From contig CM046350.1 of the NCBI GenBank assembly GCA_025403435.1, positions 10,899,008-10,963,007 on the forward strand: a DNA stretch of 64,000 bases, written 5' to 3'. Under the pieces are notes generated by a model. That model searched no databases, was not told the DNA's origin, and worked only from the letters and a program-made list of their open reading frames with translations. Position numbers and translations under genes: made by a program. The stretch is from Artocarpus heterophyllus. Taxonomy: Eukaryota; Streptophyta; Magnoliopsida; Rosales; Moraceae. The stretch's first letter is position 1. Every line of letters begins with the position of its first letter. Positions 13,101-23,924 of the stretch are shown in pieces.

Positions 13101-14602
13101 GTCCAATGAGAAATAGAAACAAGCTATGAATGTGGAAATGGAGGCATTAGAGAAAAACAAAACTTGGGAGTTGGTGAAGTTACCAGCAGGAAAGAAACCC
13201 GTGGAGTGTAAGTGGGTTTATACAATAAAATATAGGACAGATGGATCGATAGAGAGATACAAGGCAAGGCTGGTAGCCAAAGGCTATACTCAAACTTATG
13301 GGATTGATTACTTAGAAACTTTTGCTCCAGTTGCGAAGATGAACACTGTTAGAATTCTGTTGTCATTAGCAGCTAACTATGGTTGGCAGTTGCAACAGTT
13401 TGATGTCAAGAATGCATTTTTGCATGGAGAACTAGAAGAGGAAATTTATATGGAGGTCCCACCGGGTTATGCGAATAATTTGGCTGTTCATACAGTGTGT
13501 AAGTTGAAGAAAGCCTTGTATGGACTTAAACAATCACCACGAGCTTGGTTTGGTAGATTTGCAAGAGCTATGAGTACCATGGGGTATAAACAAAGCCATG
13601 CGGATCACACGCTGTTCATTAAACACTCAACTTCAGGGGGAGTCACAACACTCTTGGTATATGTCGATAATATAATATTGACCGAGAATGATGATAAGGA
13701 GAGACAGTCTCTAAGTCAATGTTTAGCCAAGGAGTTTGAGATCAAAGCATTAGGAAGACTGAAATATTTTCTTGGGATCGAAGTGGCTCACTCTAGGTAG
13801 GGCATTTTTATCTCCTAACAGAAGTATGTTACTGGATCTTCTCAAAGAATCAGGCAAGACAGCATGCAAACCAGCAAGTACTCCAATAGACTCGAATCTT
13901 AGACTTGGAAAAGCTGAAGAAGATGCTGCAGTTGATAGGGAAATGTATCAACGCCTAGTAGGAAGACTCATTTATCTGTCTCATACACGACCAGACATAG
14001 CATACGCAGTGAGTGTAATTAGTCAATTCATGCATAGCCCAAAGGAAGTTCATCTGCATGCAGGCCACCGAGTGTTACAGTATCTCAAAGGGACACCAGG
14101 AAAGTGAATTCTGTTCAAGAGAAACAGTGGTTTGGTACTCGAAGCATACACGAATGCTGATTATGCTAGGTCAATAGTTGACAGGAGGTCAACCTCAGGA
14201 TATTGCACCTTTCTTGGTGGTAATCTCGTGACGTGGAGTAAAAAACAAAATGTAGTGGCACAGTCTAGCGCAGAGGCAGAATTTCGAGCAATGGCTCAAG
14301 GGGTGTGTGAATTACTCTGGTTGAAAATCATCCTAGAAGACTTGAAGATTAAATGGGATGGCCCAATGAGGCTTTATTGTGATAACAAGTCTGCAATTAG
14401 CATAGCTCACAACCAGGTACAACATGATCGAACGAAGCACATCGAAATTGATAGACACTTCATCAAGGAGAAATTAGAAAGTGGGTTAATTTGTACGCCG
14501 TACGTGTCTATACATGGCCAACTTGCAGATGTACTTACTAAAGGGTTAAGTAGTTCAATGTTTCAAAGTCTTGTCTCCAAGCTAGGAATGGAAAATACCT
14601 AA
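10149..14602 (+). pseudogene. Broken copia gag-pol polyprotein (element 1)
   Basis: The polyprotein would encode capsid, protease, integrase, reverse transcriptase and RNase H. Visible blocks in order are a UBN2-type gag, a CCHC knuckle (CTYCKKPYHTREQC), protease WIMDSGATDH, the GAG-pre-integrase HHRLLGHP, an integrase core (HSDIWGPS, RFRTDNARDYF, NGVAERKN), RT (FDVKNAFLHGELEEEIYM, ALYGLKQSPRAW) and RNase H (SSAEAEFRAM, LYCDNKSAI). It is disabled many times. A frameshift lies between the ATG at 10149 and about 10245. Stops fall at 10483, 12709, 13114, 13798 and 14105, with a further frameshift near 13830. The RT active site reads YVDN instead of YVDD, and the first RNase H Asp is replaced by Asn (AYTNADYA). 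It cannot move on its own. Confidence 0.93.
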
Positions 14603-14622
14603 TCATCAGCTTGAAGGGGGAG

Positions 14623-14928
14623 TGTGGAAAAAAAACGTGATTTGTAGGAGTGATTAGTAGGATGTATACCTATACAATTAGCTGTAACAATTTGACAGTT
14701 TGTATCCCTAAAATTAGGCTGATTTGATTGTTCCTAGTTTGTAAGAATATCCCATAAATCATGGGATCTGATATAAAGATAGTTTTTTTCCTTTTTTTCT
14801 TTTGCTAGGATCATTATATATAGTGTCTAATTCATTGTGAATAAGCAGAAAAATGAATAAAGAAAATTCTTCCTCATAGTTTTCTTCTCTCAGCTTCTCC
14901 ATAATTTTTCTGTTTTCAATTTATGACA
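14623..14928 (+). repeat. 3' LTR of copia element 1
   Basis: The 306-bp partner of 9602-9907 follows the polypurine tract at 14611-14622. It is followed by the target duplication GTTCT. Confidence 0.93.
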
Positions 14929-14933
14929 GTTCT

Positions 14934-15285
14934 CAATTCCAAAACCCACAAGAACCTCTGGCTACTGGCTTAAATCATGTGGATTAACCAGTACTCCGTC
15001 CTAGAAGCTGCCATCACAGTCAGTCTGCTTATGTTAGTTCTCTAGCTTAACCTGTTCTCTAAGGACTAAGAACAGAGCAAACTTGAATCCTTGAATCTAC
15101 TAAGCTCGTTCATTAAGCAAGTGAGGTTGATCAAGTCTTTTGTTTTCTCTAGTTATGGAGTGAACCACATCATGATATTTTTCATTTTCAAAGTGTTAGC
15201 CAACTCAAAAAGACCAGCCAGAGAAAAATGTCATTTGTAGACCAAAAAAATATTTGCCTGCTGTTGAAATGATTTTTTTTTTTTC
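14934..15285. other. Spacer between copia 1 and the MAM33-like relic
   Basis: This is the continuation of the site interrupted by copia element 1. It may include the last, unrecognisable part of the gypsy relic. I see no supported gene in it. Confidence 0.4.
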
Positions 15286-15608
15286 GATTTTCCATTTTTA
15301 GTTCTCCCTTGGAGATATCAACAAGAAGGCTAATGTGAAGATTCAAATCTTCCCCGACGTCATCAAATCCGAGCTTAGAAGAAAGTTCATAACCATCAAA
15401 CATGGTAGCTTCAAATTTAATATCTTCATCATCTCCAAATTTTCTTCTCATTGTCGTCCATTGCTCACCTCGACCTTGCACCGTAAATGATTTGTATTCC
15501 GTAAGATGTTACATCATTTCCAGGTTAATAAACAGAATCAATTAAGATCATAGAAAAAATTAGGTTCATCTAAGAAGCAAAATTTCTACTCGATCAGTAC
15601 CAAAACTT

Positions 15609-16395
15609 TGTTGGGGAATTAGGCGACTCCTAATTCCAAGGATCGCAAGAACGAACAATTGTAGAAAAATAAATAGGAGAAAAGAAGAAAAAGAGACACC
15701 AAATTTTTATACAGGTTCGTCCAAAATTGAGACTACGTCTTGTTTTTGCCGCTTGCAGATTCCACTATGATGAAGGAGATTACAGATTACAAGAGCAGTT
15801 TCTCACACACTCACAAACTGTGCTTACCAAAACTCTCTTCTATCTAACACCCAATGGGAATTTTTCTCTCTCTCTAAAGGATGGAGCTCTCAAGAATTTT
15901 GCCTCTCACAAAATTATGCCACTCACAATTTTCACACACACAACCCTAGCCACCTTGTGTCTATTTATAACCAAAGGAGGAGAAAATAGCAACTAATGGG
16001 AAACCCTAGTGGTTTCCCCTTTTTGGGACCTTTGAATTCGACTCTGATTCAAAAAACATCGCGCAGCACAGCGCGTCAGCGCCGCGGCGCTCGACACGAG
16101 CGCTGCGGCGCTCCCCTGCGACGCCTAGGCGCTCTTCACCTGGCGCCTAGGCGCCATCCTCACGATGCCTAGGCTTAAAGCCCTTGGCGCCTAGGCGCTT
16201 GCCACATTGCGCCTAGGCGCAATTCACCTGGCGCCTAGGCGCTCTCCACATGGCGCCTAGGCGCCCTCATCCCAGCGCCGCGGCGCTCTTCTGCCAGAGC
16301 CGCGGCGCTTGCTCTCTGCCTTCGAGGATGCGATTTTCTCCCTTTTCCTTCCTTTTGCTGGGTTGTCAACTTGATTTGGCTCCACATCTGCAACA
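15609..16395 (-). repeat. 3' LTR of copia element 2 (787 bp), with GC-rich palindromic repeats
   Basis: It pairs with 20389-21153. Bases 16070-16310 carry many copies of the palindrome GGCGCCTAGGCGCC and of GCGCCGCGGCGC in an otherwise AT-rich element. A 22-bp block near 16285-16310, flanked by copies of GCCGCGGCGCT, is missing from the other LTR, as expected for loss by recombination between short direct repeats. Confidence 0.94.
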
Positions 16396-16454
16396 ATCTC
16401 CCACTTGGAGACTAATCAATTCACCATGTCTCCCACTGCAGCGGCAACGACTTC

Positions 16455-19400
16455 TCATGCTTCATGGAGAAGTCCAACTAAAGTTGTGCACAACTTCAGT
16501 TTCTCGATCGAAACCGTCTTGGTGAGCATATCTGCCGGATTCTGGCTCCCAAGAATCTTCTCTAACTTCAACACTCCATCTTCCAAAGCCGACCTGATGA
16601 AGTGATACCACAATTGTATATGCTTCGTCCTAGCATAGAATGCGAGATTTTTTGCCAAATGAATGGCGCTCTGATTGTCACTATGTAATGCACCCCTTTC
16701 CTGCTTGTGACCCAATTCTTCCAGAAACGACCGCAACCAAATCATCTCCTTGCTCGCTTCTGTCATTGCCACATACTCTGCTTCTGTAGTAGAGAGTGCA
16801 ACTATCTTCTGCAGCTTCGAGACCCAACTAATTGCAGTGCCACCCAAAGTGTAGACATAACCGGTGGTACTTTTCCTGCCATCAATGTCTCCAGCCATAT
16901 CAGCATCAACATAGCCCTGTAGTCCCAAGTCTGACTTCTTAAAACACAATGCTAAACCTGCAATACCTCTCAGATATCTGAGAATCCACTTCACTGCCTC
17001 CCAATGCTATTTACCTGGATTACTCATGTACCTATTCACAACTCCCACTGCATGTGCAATGTCCGGTCTGGTACAAACCATGGCATACATAAGACTGCCT
17101 ATAGCGGAAGCATATGGCACCTTGGCCATGTGGTCTCGTTCCTGCTTTGTGGTCGGTGATTGCTCCTTTGATAACTTGAAGTGACTGGCCAAAGGAGGAT
17201 TCACAGGCTTCGCATTACCCATGTTGAATCTGCTCAGCACCTTTTCAACATATTCTTTCTGTGACAGTTTTAGACTGTTGCGGTTCCTCGTTATTCTCAT
17301 CCCAAGGATTTGTTTTGCAGCACCCAAATCCTTCATTGTAAACTCCTTAGACAGCTCCTTCTTCAGCTTGTCAATCTCCTGTTTGCAACCTCCTGCTATC
17401 AGCATATCATCGACATATAGCAACAGTATGATGTAAGAATCACCAAAATTCTTCACATAACAACAGTGATCTCCCTGACACCTCAGGAAACCGTTGCTGC
17501 ACATGAACCCGTCAAACTTCTTGTACCATTGCCTGGGAGCTTGTTTGAGGCCATACAAGCTCTTCTGAAGTTTGCACACTAAGTTCTCCTTACCCGATAC
17601 TTCGAATCCTTGTGGCTGCTTCATGTAGATCTCTTCCTCCAAATCACCATGGAGAAAAGCTGTCTTCACATCCAACTGTTCCAAGAACAAGTCCTCATTA
17701 GCCACTAGCGCAAGTATCGTCCTGATCGTGGTTAGCTTCACCACCGGAGAAAAAATCTCATTGAAGTCGATGCCTTCTTTCTGCTGAAAGCCTTTTACCA
17801 CCAACCTTGCCTTATACCGTTTGCTGCTATCAGATTCATCTTTAATCCGGTATACCCACTTATTGTGCAAGGACTTTTTACCCTGTGGTAACTTTACCAG
17901 TTGCCATGTCTGATTGGACATTAAGGAATCCATCTCATCCCTCATGGCTAACTCCCACTTGACCGAATCTCCAGCCTCCACAGCTTCATCATAGCTTTCT
18001 GGCTCACCTTTATCGGTCAACAAGATGTAATGCAGAGTTGTGGAGTATCTCTGCGGTGGTCTGATTGTCCTGCTAGACCTCCTGACTGGTGTGGCAGGAG
18101 TCCTTTGGTTTCCTTCTGGAGCTATGTTTTCCTGGTCTTCAACCTCTGGATTTTGCACCTCCACTTCAGGCAGATCCTTCAATGGAATCACCTCAGGCTT
18201 CTTGTCTTCAGAACCTGAACCCCTGGAGTCCGTGCTGTCTCTGTCCTTGTACAGAACACCTTCGTTGAAGATCACATCCTTGCTCCTGATAATCTTCCGG
18301 CTTTGGTCATCCCAGAGACGATAACCAAACTCAAGTCCGCCATAGCCAACCAGAAAACACTTCTTTGACTTGGCATCTAGTTTACTTCTAGCAGCAGAAT
18401 CAATGTGTGCATAGGAAACACAACCAAACACTCTCAAGTAAGAGAGATCAACCTGTTTATGGCTCCAGACTTCTTCCGGTAGCTTGAACTTCAGCGGTGT
18501 GGATGGACTTCTGTTGATCAGATGAGCGGCTGTGTTAATTGCCTCAGCCCAAAACATCTTTGGCAGCCCTGCATGCAACCTCATGCTTCTAGCACGCTCG
18601 TTTAAAGTCCTGTTCATCCTCTCAGCTACCCCATTCTGTTGTGGTTTCCCTGGAATGGTCTTCCTCATCTTTATCCCATTCTCAGCACAGTACCGCCTGA
18701 AATCTTCACCTAGGTACTCTCCCCCATTGTCAGACTGCAAGCACTTTACCTTCAAATCTGTCTCGCTCTCCACCATGGCTTTCCATCTCTTGAAAGCATC
18801 GAACACATCAGATTTGTTTTTCAGAAAGTAAACCCATACCTTCCTGCTTGAGTCATCAATGAACGTCACATAGTAGTTTGCGCCACCAAGGGAAGTCACC
18901 GGCGCAGGCCCCCACACATCTGTGTGAACTAGCTCCAATCTCCTGGACTTAGGCTCTCTACCCATCTTTGAGAAACTGACTCTCTTCTGTTTACCAAAGA
19001 TGCAGGCTTCACACAAACTGTGATCAACAGTTTTCAAACCCGACAGTTTTCCTTTGCAGTGAAGCACCTTCATACCCTTTTCACTCATGTGACCAAGCCT
19101 ATAATGCCATAGCTCAGTATTGGCAGCAGAATCAGCAACTGCTAGGGTATCTCTGCAACTAGAGTTCATGTAGAGAGTTCCAACCTTGCGTCCCCGAGCA
19201 ATAACCATCGCTCCTTTTGTGACTTTCCAACCTCCACAATTGAAGGTCACTTTATGTCCATCATCATCCAGTTGCCCCACCGAAATCAAGTTGCGCATTA
19301 ATTTAGGAACATGTCTCACCTTATGAATCTTTCATACCGACCCATTAGGCATTTTTAAACTGACATCTCCAATGCCAACTATATCCAAAGGTTCTCCATC

Positions 19401-20354
19401 AGCGAGATAAACCTTACCATGATTTCCAGCAACGTAGTTCTCTAGGACATGACGGTGTGCTGTGGTGTGGAATGATGCTCCTGAATCCATCACCCACGAA
19501 TCAAAAGAACTGTCGACAGACAAGATTAAAGCATCCTGTTGCTCTTCAGTGGCGGCGTTGGCTGCGTCATTAGTCTTGTCTTCGTTCTTCCTTGGAGCCC
19601 TGCAGTTCTTTTTCAAGTGGCCCGTCTTCCCACAGTTCCAACACTCCATTGTCCTACCGTTCCTTGACTTGCTTCTCCCATTCCTCGACTTGCCTCTCCT
19701 GCCATTATCTCTGTTGGATTGCCTGTCAAGTTTCCTGCCCCTATTATCAACATTAAGGGTCGAGTTCGACGAAGAGGCTTCTCCTGAGTCCTTCCTGCGA
19801 ACTTCTTCCGTCAGAATAGAATTTCTGACATCAACAAACTTCAATTTTGCACTCCCAAGAGAATTCGTAATGGCCACCCTCATGGGTTCCCAACTATTTG
19901 GTAACGAGGCCAAGAGGATTAGGGCATTGATCTCATCATCGAATTTAATCTCTACCGAGATCAATTGGTTTAGGACGGTGTTGAAACTGTTCAGGTGCTC
20001 TACCACCGAGGCACCTTCAGACATCTTTAAATTAAAGAGCTTCTTCATGAGATGTACCTTGTTATTGGCTGAGGGCTTCTCATACATCTCTGACAGAGCC
20101 TTCATCATCCCTGCTGTAGTGGTCTCCTTCGCAACGTTGTGGGCAACGTTCTTTGACAAAGTCAAACGGATCACACCGAGTACCTGTCTATCAAGGAGAC
20201 TCCACTCCTCATCCTTCATGCCTTCGGGCTTATTACCCAAGGGCAAGTGCAGTTTCCTGCTGTATAGGTAGTCCTCAACTTGCATCCTCCAGTAGGAAAA
20301 ATCTGAACCATCAAATTTGGTGATACCGGCTGCCATGCCTTCTTCTCCAGTCAT
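16455..20354 (-). pseudogene. Copia gag-pol of element 2 with only two nonsense mutations
   Basis: A single frame runs from ATG at 20354 to the stop at 16455, interrupted by TGA at 19334-19332 and TAG at 17009-17007. No frameshift is needed. Domains in order are gag (FDGSDFSYWRMQVEDYLYS), a CCHC knuckle (CWNCGKTGHLKKNC), protease WVMDSGASFH, integrase (HTDVWGPA, QSDNGGEYLG, NGVAERMNR), RT (LDVKTAFLHGDLEEEIYM, LLLYVDDMLIAGG) and RNase H (GYVDADMAGD, TEAEYVAMTEA, LHSDNQSAIHLA). The RT catalytic YVDD is present. Context implies one stop replaced a Trp codon and the other a Gln codon, both explicable by C-to-T or G-to-A change. It is recently inactivated but could still be copied by related elements. 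Confidence 0.95.
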
Positions 20355-20388
20355 CGTTCTTGATCAAAACCTTCGCTCTGATACCAGT

Positions 20389-21153
20389 TGTTGGGGAATT
20401 AGGCGACTCCTAATTTCAAGGATCGCAAGAACGAACAATTGTAGAAAAATAAATAGGAGAAAAGAAGAAAAAGAGACACCAAATTTTTATACAGGTTCGT
20501 CCAAAATTGAGACTACGTCTTGTTTCTGCCGCTTGCAGATTCCACTATGATGAAGGAGATTACAGATTACAAGAGCAGTTTCTCACACACTCACAAACTG
20601 TGCTTACCAAAACTCTCTTCTATCTAACACCCAATGGGAATTTTTCTCTCTCTCTAAAGGATGGAGCTCTCAAGAATTTTGTCTCTCATAAAATTATGCC
20701 ACTCACAATTTTCACACACACAACCCTAGCCACCTTGTGTCTATTTATAACCAAAGGAGGAGAAAATAGCAACTAATGAGAAACCCTAGTGGTTTCTCGT
20801 TTTTGGAACCTTTGAATTCGACTCTGATTCAAAAAATATCGCGCAGCACAGCGCGTCAGCGCCGCGGCGCTCGACACGAGCGCTGCGGTGCTCCCCTGCG
20901 ACGCCTAGGCGCTCTTCACCTGGCGCCTAGGCGCCATCCCCACGATGCCTAGGCTTAAAGCCCTTGGCGCCTAGGCGCTTGCCACATTGCGCCTAGGCGC
21001 AATTCACCTGGCGCCTAGGCGCTCTCCACATGGCGCCTAGGCGCCCTCATCCCAGCGCCGCGGCGCTTGCTCTCTTCCTTCGAGGACGGGATTTTCTCCC
21101 TTTTCCTTCCTTTTGCTGGGTTGTCAACTTGATTTGGCTCCACATCTGCAACA
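20389..21153 (-). repeat. 5' LTR of copia element 2 (765 bp)
   Basis: It is the partner of 15609-16395, with the same border sequences and the same GGCGCCTAGGCGCC array at about 20860-21065. It contains a handful of substitutions relative to the other LTR and lacks one 22-bp block. Confidence 0.94.
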
Positions 21154-21558
21154 AACTTTTCTAGCAATCCTAATGTATCGACAATAAAAAGAGAGTAATC
21201 AAAGCTCAAGTTTGTTCTTTTCTGTCGTACTTTTTTCATTTTCTCTCAACTTAGATGGATTCTTGCAATTTCAAGGGAGTCAAACGGATCATTGGCCAAA
21301 ACATACATACATACACATATGAAGTTAACAAAAATCGAAGGAAAGGAAACGAACCTGGTTAGGAGGAGCAAACTTAGACTGGAATTGGATCTCATTTCGA
21401 AGAATTTGGACGATGTTAGCGTTGAGGGGAGATTTTCGAAGAGTCTCCTCCAAGACCTCTGGTGTTGTTGACATGGCTTTTTGCTGGAGGAACTCCGAGG
21501 AAGAAGGGGAAGAAGAAATGCGAAGCGCGGTTTGAGAAGCTCGGAGTCATCGGGCCAT

Positions 21559-23690
21559 GCAAGCTCAAGCCGCGAAGTTCCAGTTAGCGTTTGTCCTCTG
21601 TGGCCGCTGTGGTGTTGGGGTTTAAGGATATGGGGCTTTATGTTTCTGTATTTCAAGAAAACGGAGAAAATTGATTAAAAAAAAAAAGGGACCAAAAGTT
21701 TAGATTAGAACATGTATACTGGCCACTAGGTGAATATTTATCGAGTGGGTTTGAAAAAGAAATATGTATATATAAGTTTTATTGTAATTTACGTAATTAA
21801 ACGACATGTTAATTGCTGCTGAAGAAGTTTGTTTGTTTATTTAAGACGCTCACAAGTCATTCACCGTACATAATATTTTTTTTATCTTTACATTAAAAAT
21901 GACAATGCATTCTAGGTTGAAATTATGGTGTCGTTTTTACGCAGAATTGATGTCGTTAAGCAGTTTTTTGTCAATTGGAAAATAAGTATAAAAAAAAAAG
22001 TGTCAATGTATAAAAGATAGGAAGTGTCATCATTCCCATTAAAAATTTTGAAAATTAGTTTGTCGCCGTTGGTGTAAAAGAGGAGTTTATGGATATTGTT
22101 TAGTATTGTGGAAAAGAGGAGTTTATTGATGAGTTTATAGATGTTGTTTAGTATTATCACTTTGAACCAAAACTTTTTAAATGAGAAATCAAAAATCCCA
22201 TTCAAGTTTGAAATAAAATGAAAATGCAAAAAAAAAAAAAAAAAGAACAATAAACGAACAGAATGCTAGTTGGGCAACTTCAAAGCAGTGAATTTTCGTC
22301 AAGCTACTTCCAATCTTTCTTTTTTTCTGCATCAATAGAGCACCAATGTAAAATAAAACCTGAATTTCGTTTCTTTTGTTTTTAATATATAACAGCTATC
22401 AATAATTTAAGCTTCCTTAAAATATATTTAAGTCTTTTATATTTTGGTTTCATTATATTACACAATATATTTCCTCCTATTGCATTGATGAACTTTTTCA
22501 GTTTTGGACTAAAAAATTAAATTTCAACATTTTTTTGCCAAACTCTGTTGAACAGGACAATCCCCCAATCCCCTCAACTTGAAGATTAAACAATAAAGAA
22601 AACAAAACAAAAATAATCTTGATTAACTTCGAGTCACCTTAATAAACTCTCAAGAAACGACAACAATTATTTTAGACCTGCCCTTTTTTTGTGAACAGGG
22701 TGAACGATGAACCAGCAAGTGGAGGACCCTTTTCCTAGTTGCGCATATAAATCAAGAAGCTACGTTTCTACGTAATTGTAAACCGAGATTATAAGGTCGT
22801 AGATTCATGGTTGATTGTACGAAACTTCTAGAACCTTTGAACGGAGGACAATACTAACGCAGCAACAGTAAGCAAAATAACCTTTGAAATTGGTGTGAGA
22901 GGATTTGTACTCTTTATCTTGTGATAGAGTCGGGTATAATTTTACCGCTAGACTATCTGCTATTAACATCTTTTTATTTTTACATCTAAAACCAAATAAG
23001 CAAAGATAATTTTATTCGTGTTTTAAAATAAATGCAAAAACTAAATTACAACACATAAAATAGAGAAACACAAAATAAACAAGAGAAACAATTTTATTAT
23101 TCACCATCGATGTTGTACACAAATACAAGCTTTTAATGGCCATATTTAATAGCCAAGGATCATAATATGGAAGAAACCAACAATCATAATATGGAAGAAA
23201 CCAACAGTCAATAGTTGCAACAACAAATTAATATTAATAGAACGATAATTAAGAGGTTATGAAGATTATGAAATATCAGTATTAATGGTCATTAAGGTAG
23301 AGATAATACAATTCATAAGGACGTTAGAAATATAAATATCTACAGTAATAAACTAATTTATTCATAATAATTTGCCATTTTCTTATCATATTAAACAAAT
23401 TAAGAAAAAACTAAAATATTTTCTCCCTTTTTAATTTTTTATTCTTTTATAAGTTTGTTTTTCCTCTGATTTTCTTTCCTTCCGACCAAACGGAAGGTAC
23501 GGTGTCTGGGAATTTCTTTTCGTTTTAAGGTTAACCGTCGTCCAAGTTCAAAATAAAATCCCAAAAAAAGATATGTCGTTTTTGACAACTAAACGAAGCA
23601 AAGTTTCTTTGTCGTTTATTCAATCAAACGACATTGAACTTAGCAAAGGCCCCAACTGTTTTTTTTTTTTTTTCTTTTTGGGCGAGGGTT
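21559..23690. other. AT-rich intergenic region between the MAM33-like relic and eS12
   Basis: The region contains homopolymer runs and small tandem duplications, such as a repeated GAGGAGTTTAT...GATRTTGTTTAGTATT at 22080-22155 and a 26-bp direct repeat around 23160-23210. A tRNA-like tail (ACAAATCCTCTCACACC on the minus strand) lies near 22893-22909. No gene is supported. Confidence 0.5.
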
Positions 23691-23697
23691 TTTATTC

Positions 23698-23705
23698 TAG
23701 GGTTT
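23698..23705 (-). promoter_or_regulatory. Telo-box upstream of the eS12 gene
   Basis: TAGGGTTT here is AAACCCTA on the minus strand, the telo-box typical of plant ribosomal protein gene promoters. It lies about 220 bases before the eS12 start codon. CT-rich leader sequence follows at about 23800-23830. Confidence 0.6.
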
Positions 23706-23924
23706 GCCACCTAAAATCCTCCTCCAAATCTCCCAGTCCGACTGCTTTCGTTTTTGCCCTCCAACGAAGACCACCAACTTTGGCTTCGCCTACCTCATCT
23801 CACTCTTCAAGGTTCTCTCTCTCCCCCCTGATTCAGTACTTAGCATCTGATTTATGGTCCTTTTTGTTATTTATTTATTTTTTTTTTTGTGAACGAGAAA
23901 CAGATTTAAGCTTCAACAGCAATA

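Larger units (their letters stand above)
9602..14928 (+). mobile_element. Ty1/copia LTR retrotransposon 1, decayed
   Basis: The element has a 306-bp LTR at each end (9602-9907 and 14623-14928), both starting TGTGGAAA and ending TATGACA. A perfect 5-bp target duplication GTTCT flanks it (9597-9601 and 14929-14933). A primer binding site TGGTATCAGAGC (9908-9919), complementary to initiator-Met tRNA, abuts the 5' LTR. A polypurine tract TTGAAGGGGGAG precedes the 3' LTR. The LTRs differ at roughly a dozen or more positions, so the insertion is old compared with the other elements here. It inserted into the gypsy relic. Confidence 0.95.
15609..21153 (-). mobile_element. Ty1/copia LTR retrotransposon 2, Tork/Tnt1-like, minus strand
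   Basis: The LTRs at 15609-16395 (787 bp, the 3' LTR) and 20389-21153 (765 bp, the 5' LTR) start TGTTGGGG and end GCAACA on the plus strand. The target duplication AACTT is perfect (15604-15608 and 21154-21158). On the minus strand the primer site TGGTATCAGAGC (20386-20375) lies two bases inside the 5' LTR, and a polypurine tract AAGTGGGAGAT abuts the 3' LTR. The order capsid, protease, integrase, RT, RNase H and close sequence resemblance place it in the Tork lineage. Most of the LTR length difference is one 22-bp block present only in the left LTR. Confidence 0.96.
15290..21558 (-). pseudogene. MAM33/p32-like mitochondrial glycoprotein gene, broken and split by copia element 2
   Basis: Two minus-strand exon-like pieces fit the plant mitochondrial glycoprotein (MAM33/p32, gC1qBP-like) family of matrix proteins. 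Exon 1 (21558 down to 21355) has ATG GCC CGA and then an in-frame TGA at 21549-21547. After that comes a Ser/Arg-rich stretch like a transit peptide, then ETLRKSPLNANIVQILRNEI, ending at a GT donor. The piece at about 15474-15290 encodes GEQWTTMRRKFGDDEDIKFE and LHISLLVDISKGELKME, the family core. The piece then runs into an A-rich stretch without a donor, and no final exon is seen. The phase of the only nearby acceptor (AG at 15476-15475) does not match exon 1. I infer a decayed gene or partial copy whose intron took the copia insertion. Confidence 0.6.

Noticed and set aside
15727..15996. 89-codon open frame in the LTR of copia 2, repeated at 20507-20776
   Set aside because: It lies wholly inside the LTR and is duplicated with it. 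Conservation reflects the LTR, and no domain is recognisable.
16070..16310. Possible CRISPR-like repeat array
   Set aside because: Units are overlapping palindromes without uniform spacers, in a plant retrotransposon LTR.
19462..20271. 269-codon open frame on the plus strand opposite copia 2 gag
   Set aside because: It is the antisense shadow of the gag frame, Ser/Leu-rich without a known domain.
22890..22965. Possible tRNA gene on the minus strand
   Set aside because: There is a B-box-like ACAAATCC and an A-box-like TAGCGGTAAAA, but arms do not pair properly. Similar scraps occur at 27044-27146 and 45150-45167, so a tRNA-derived repeat is more likely.
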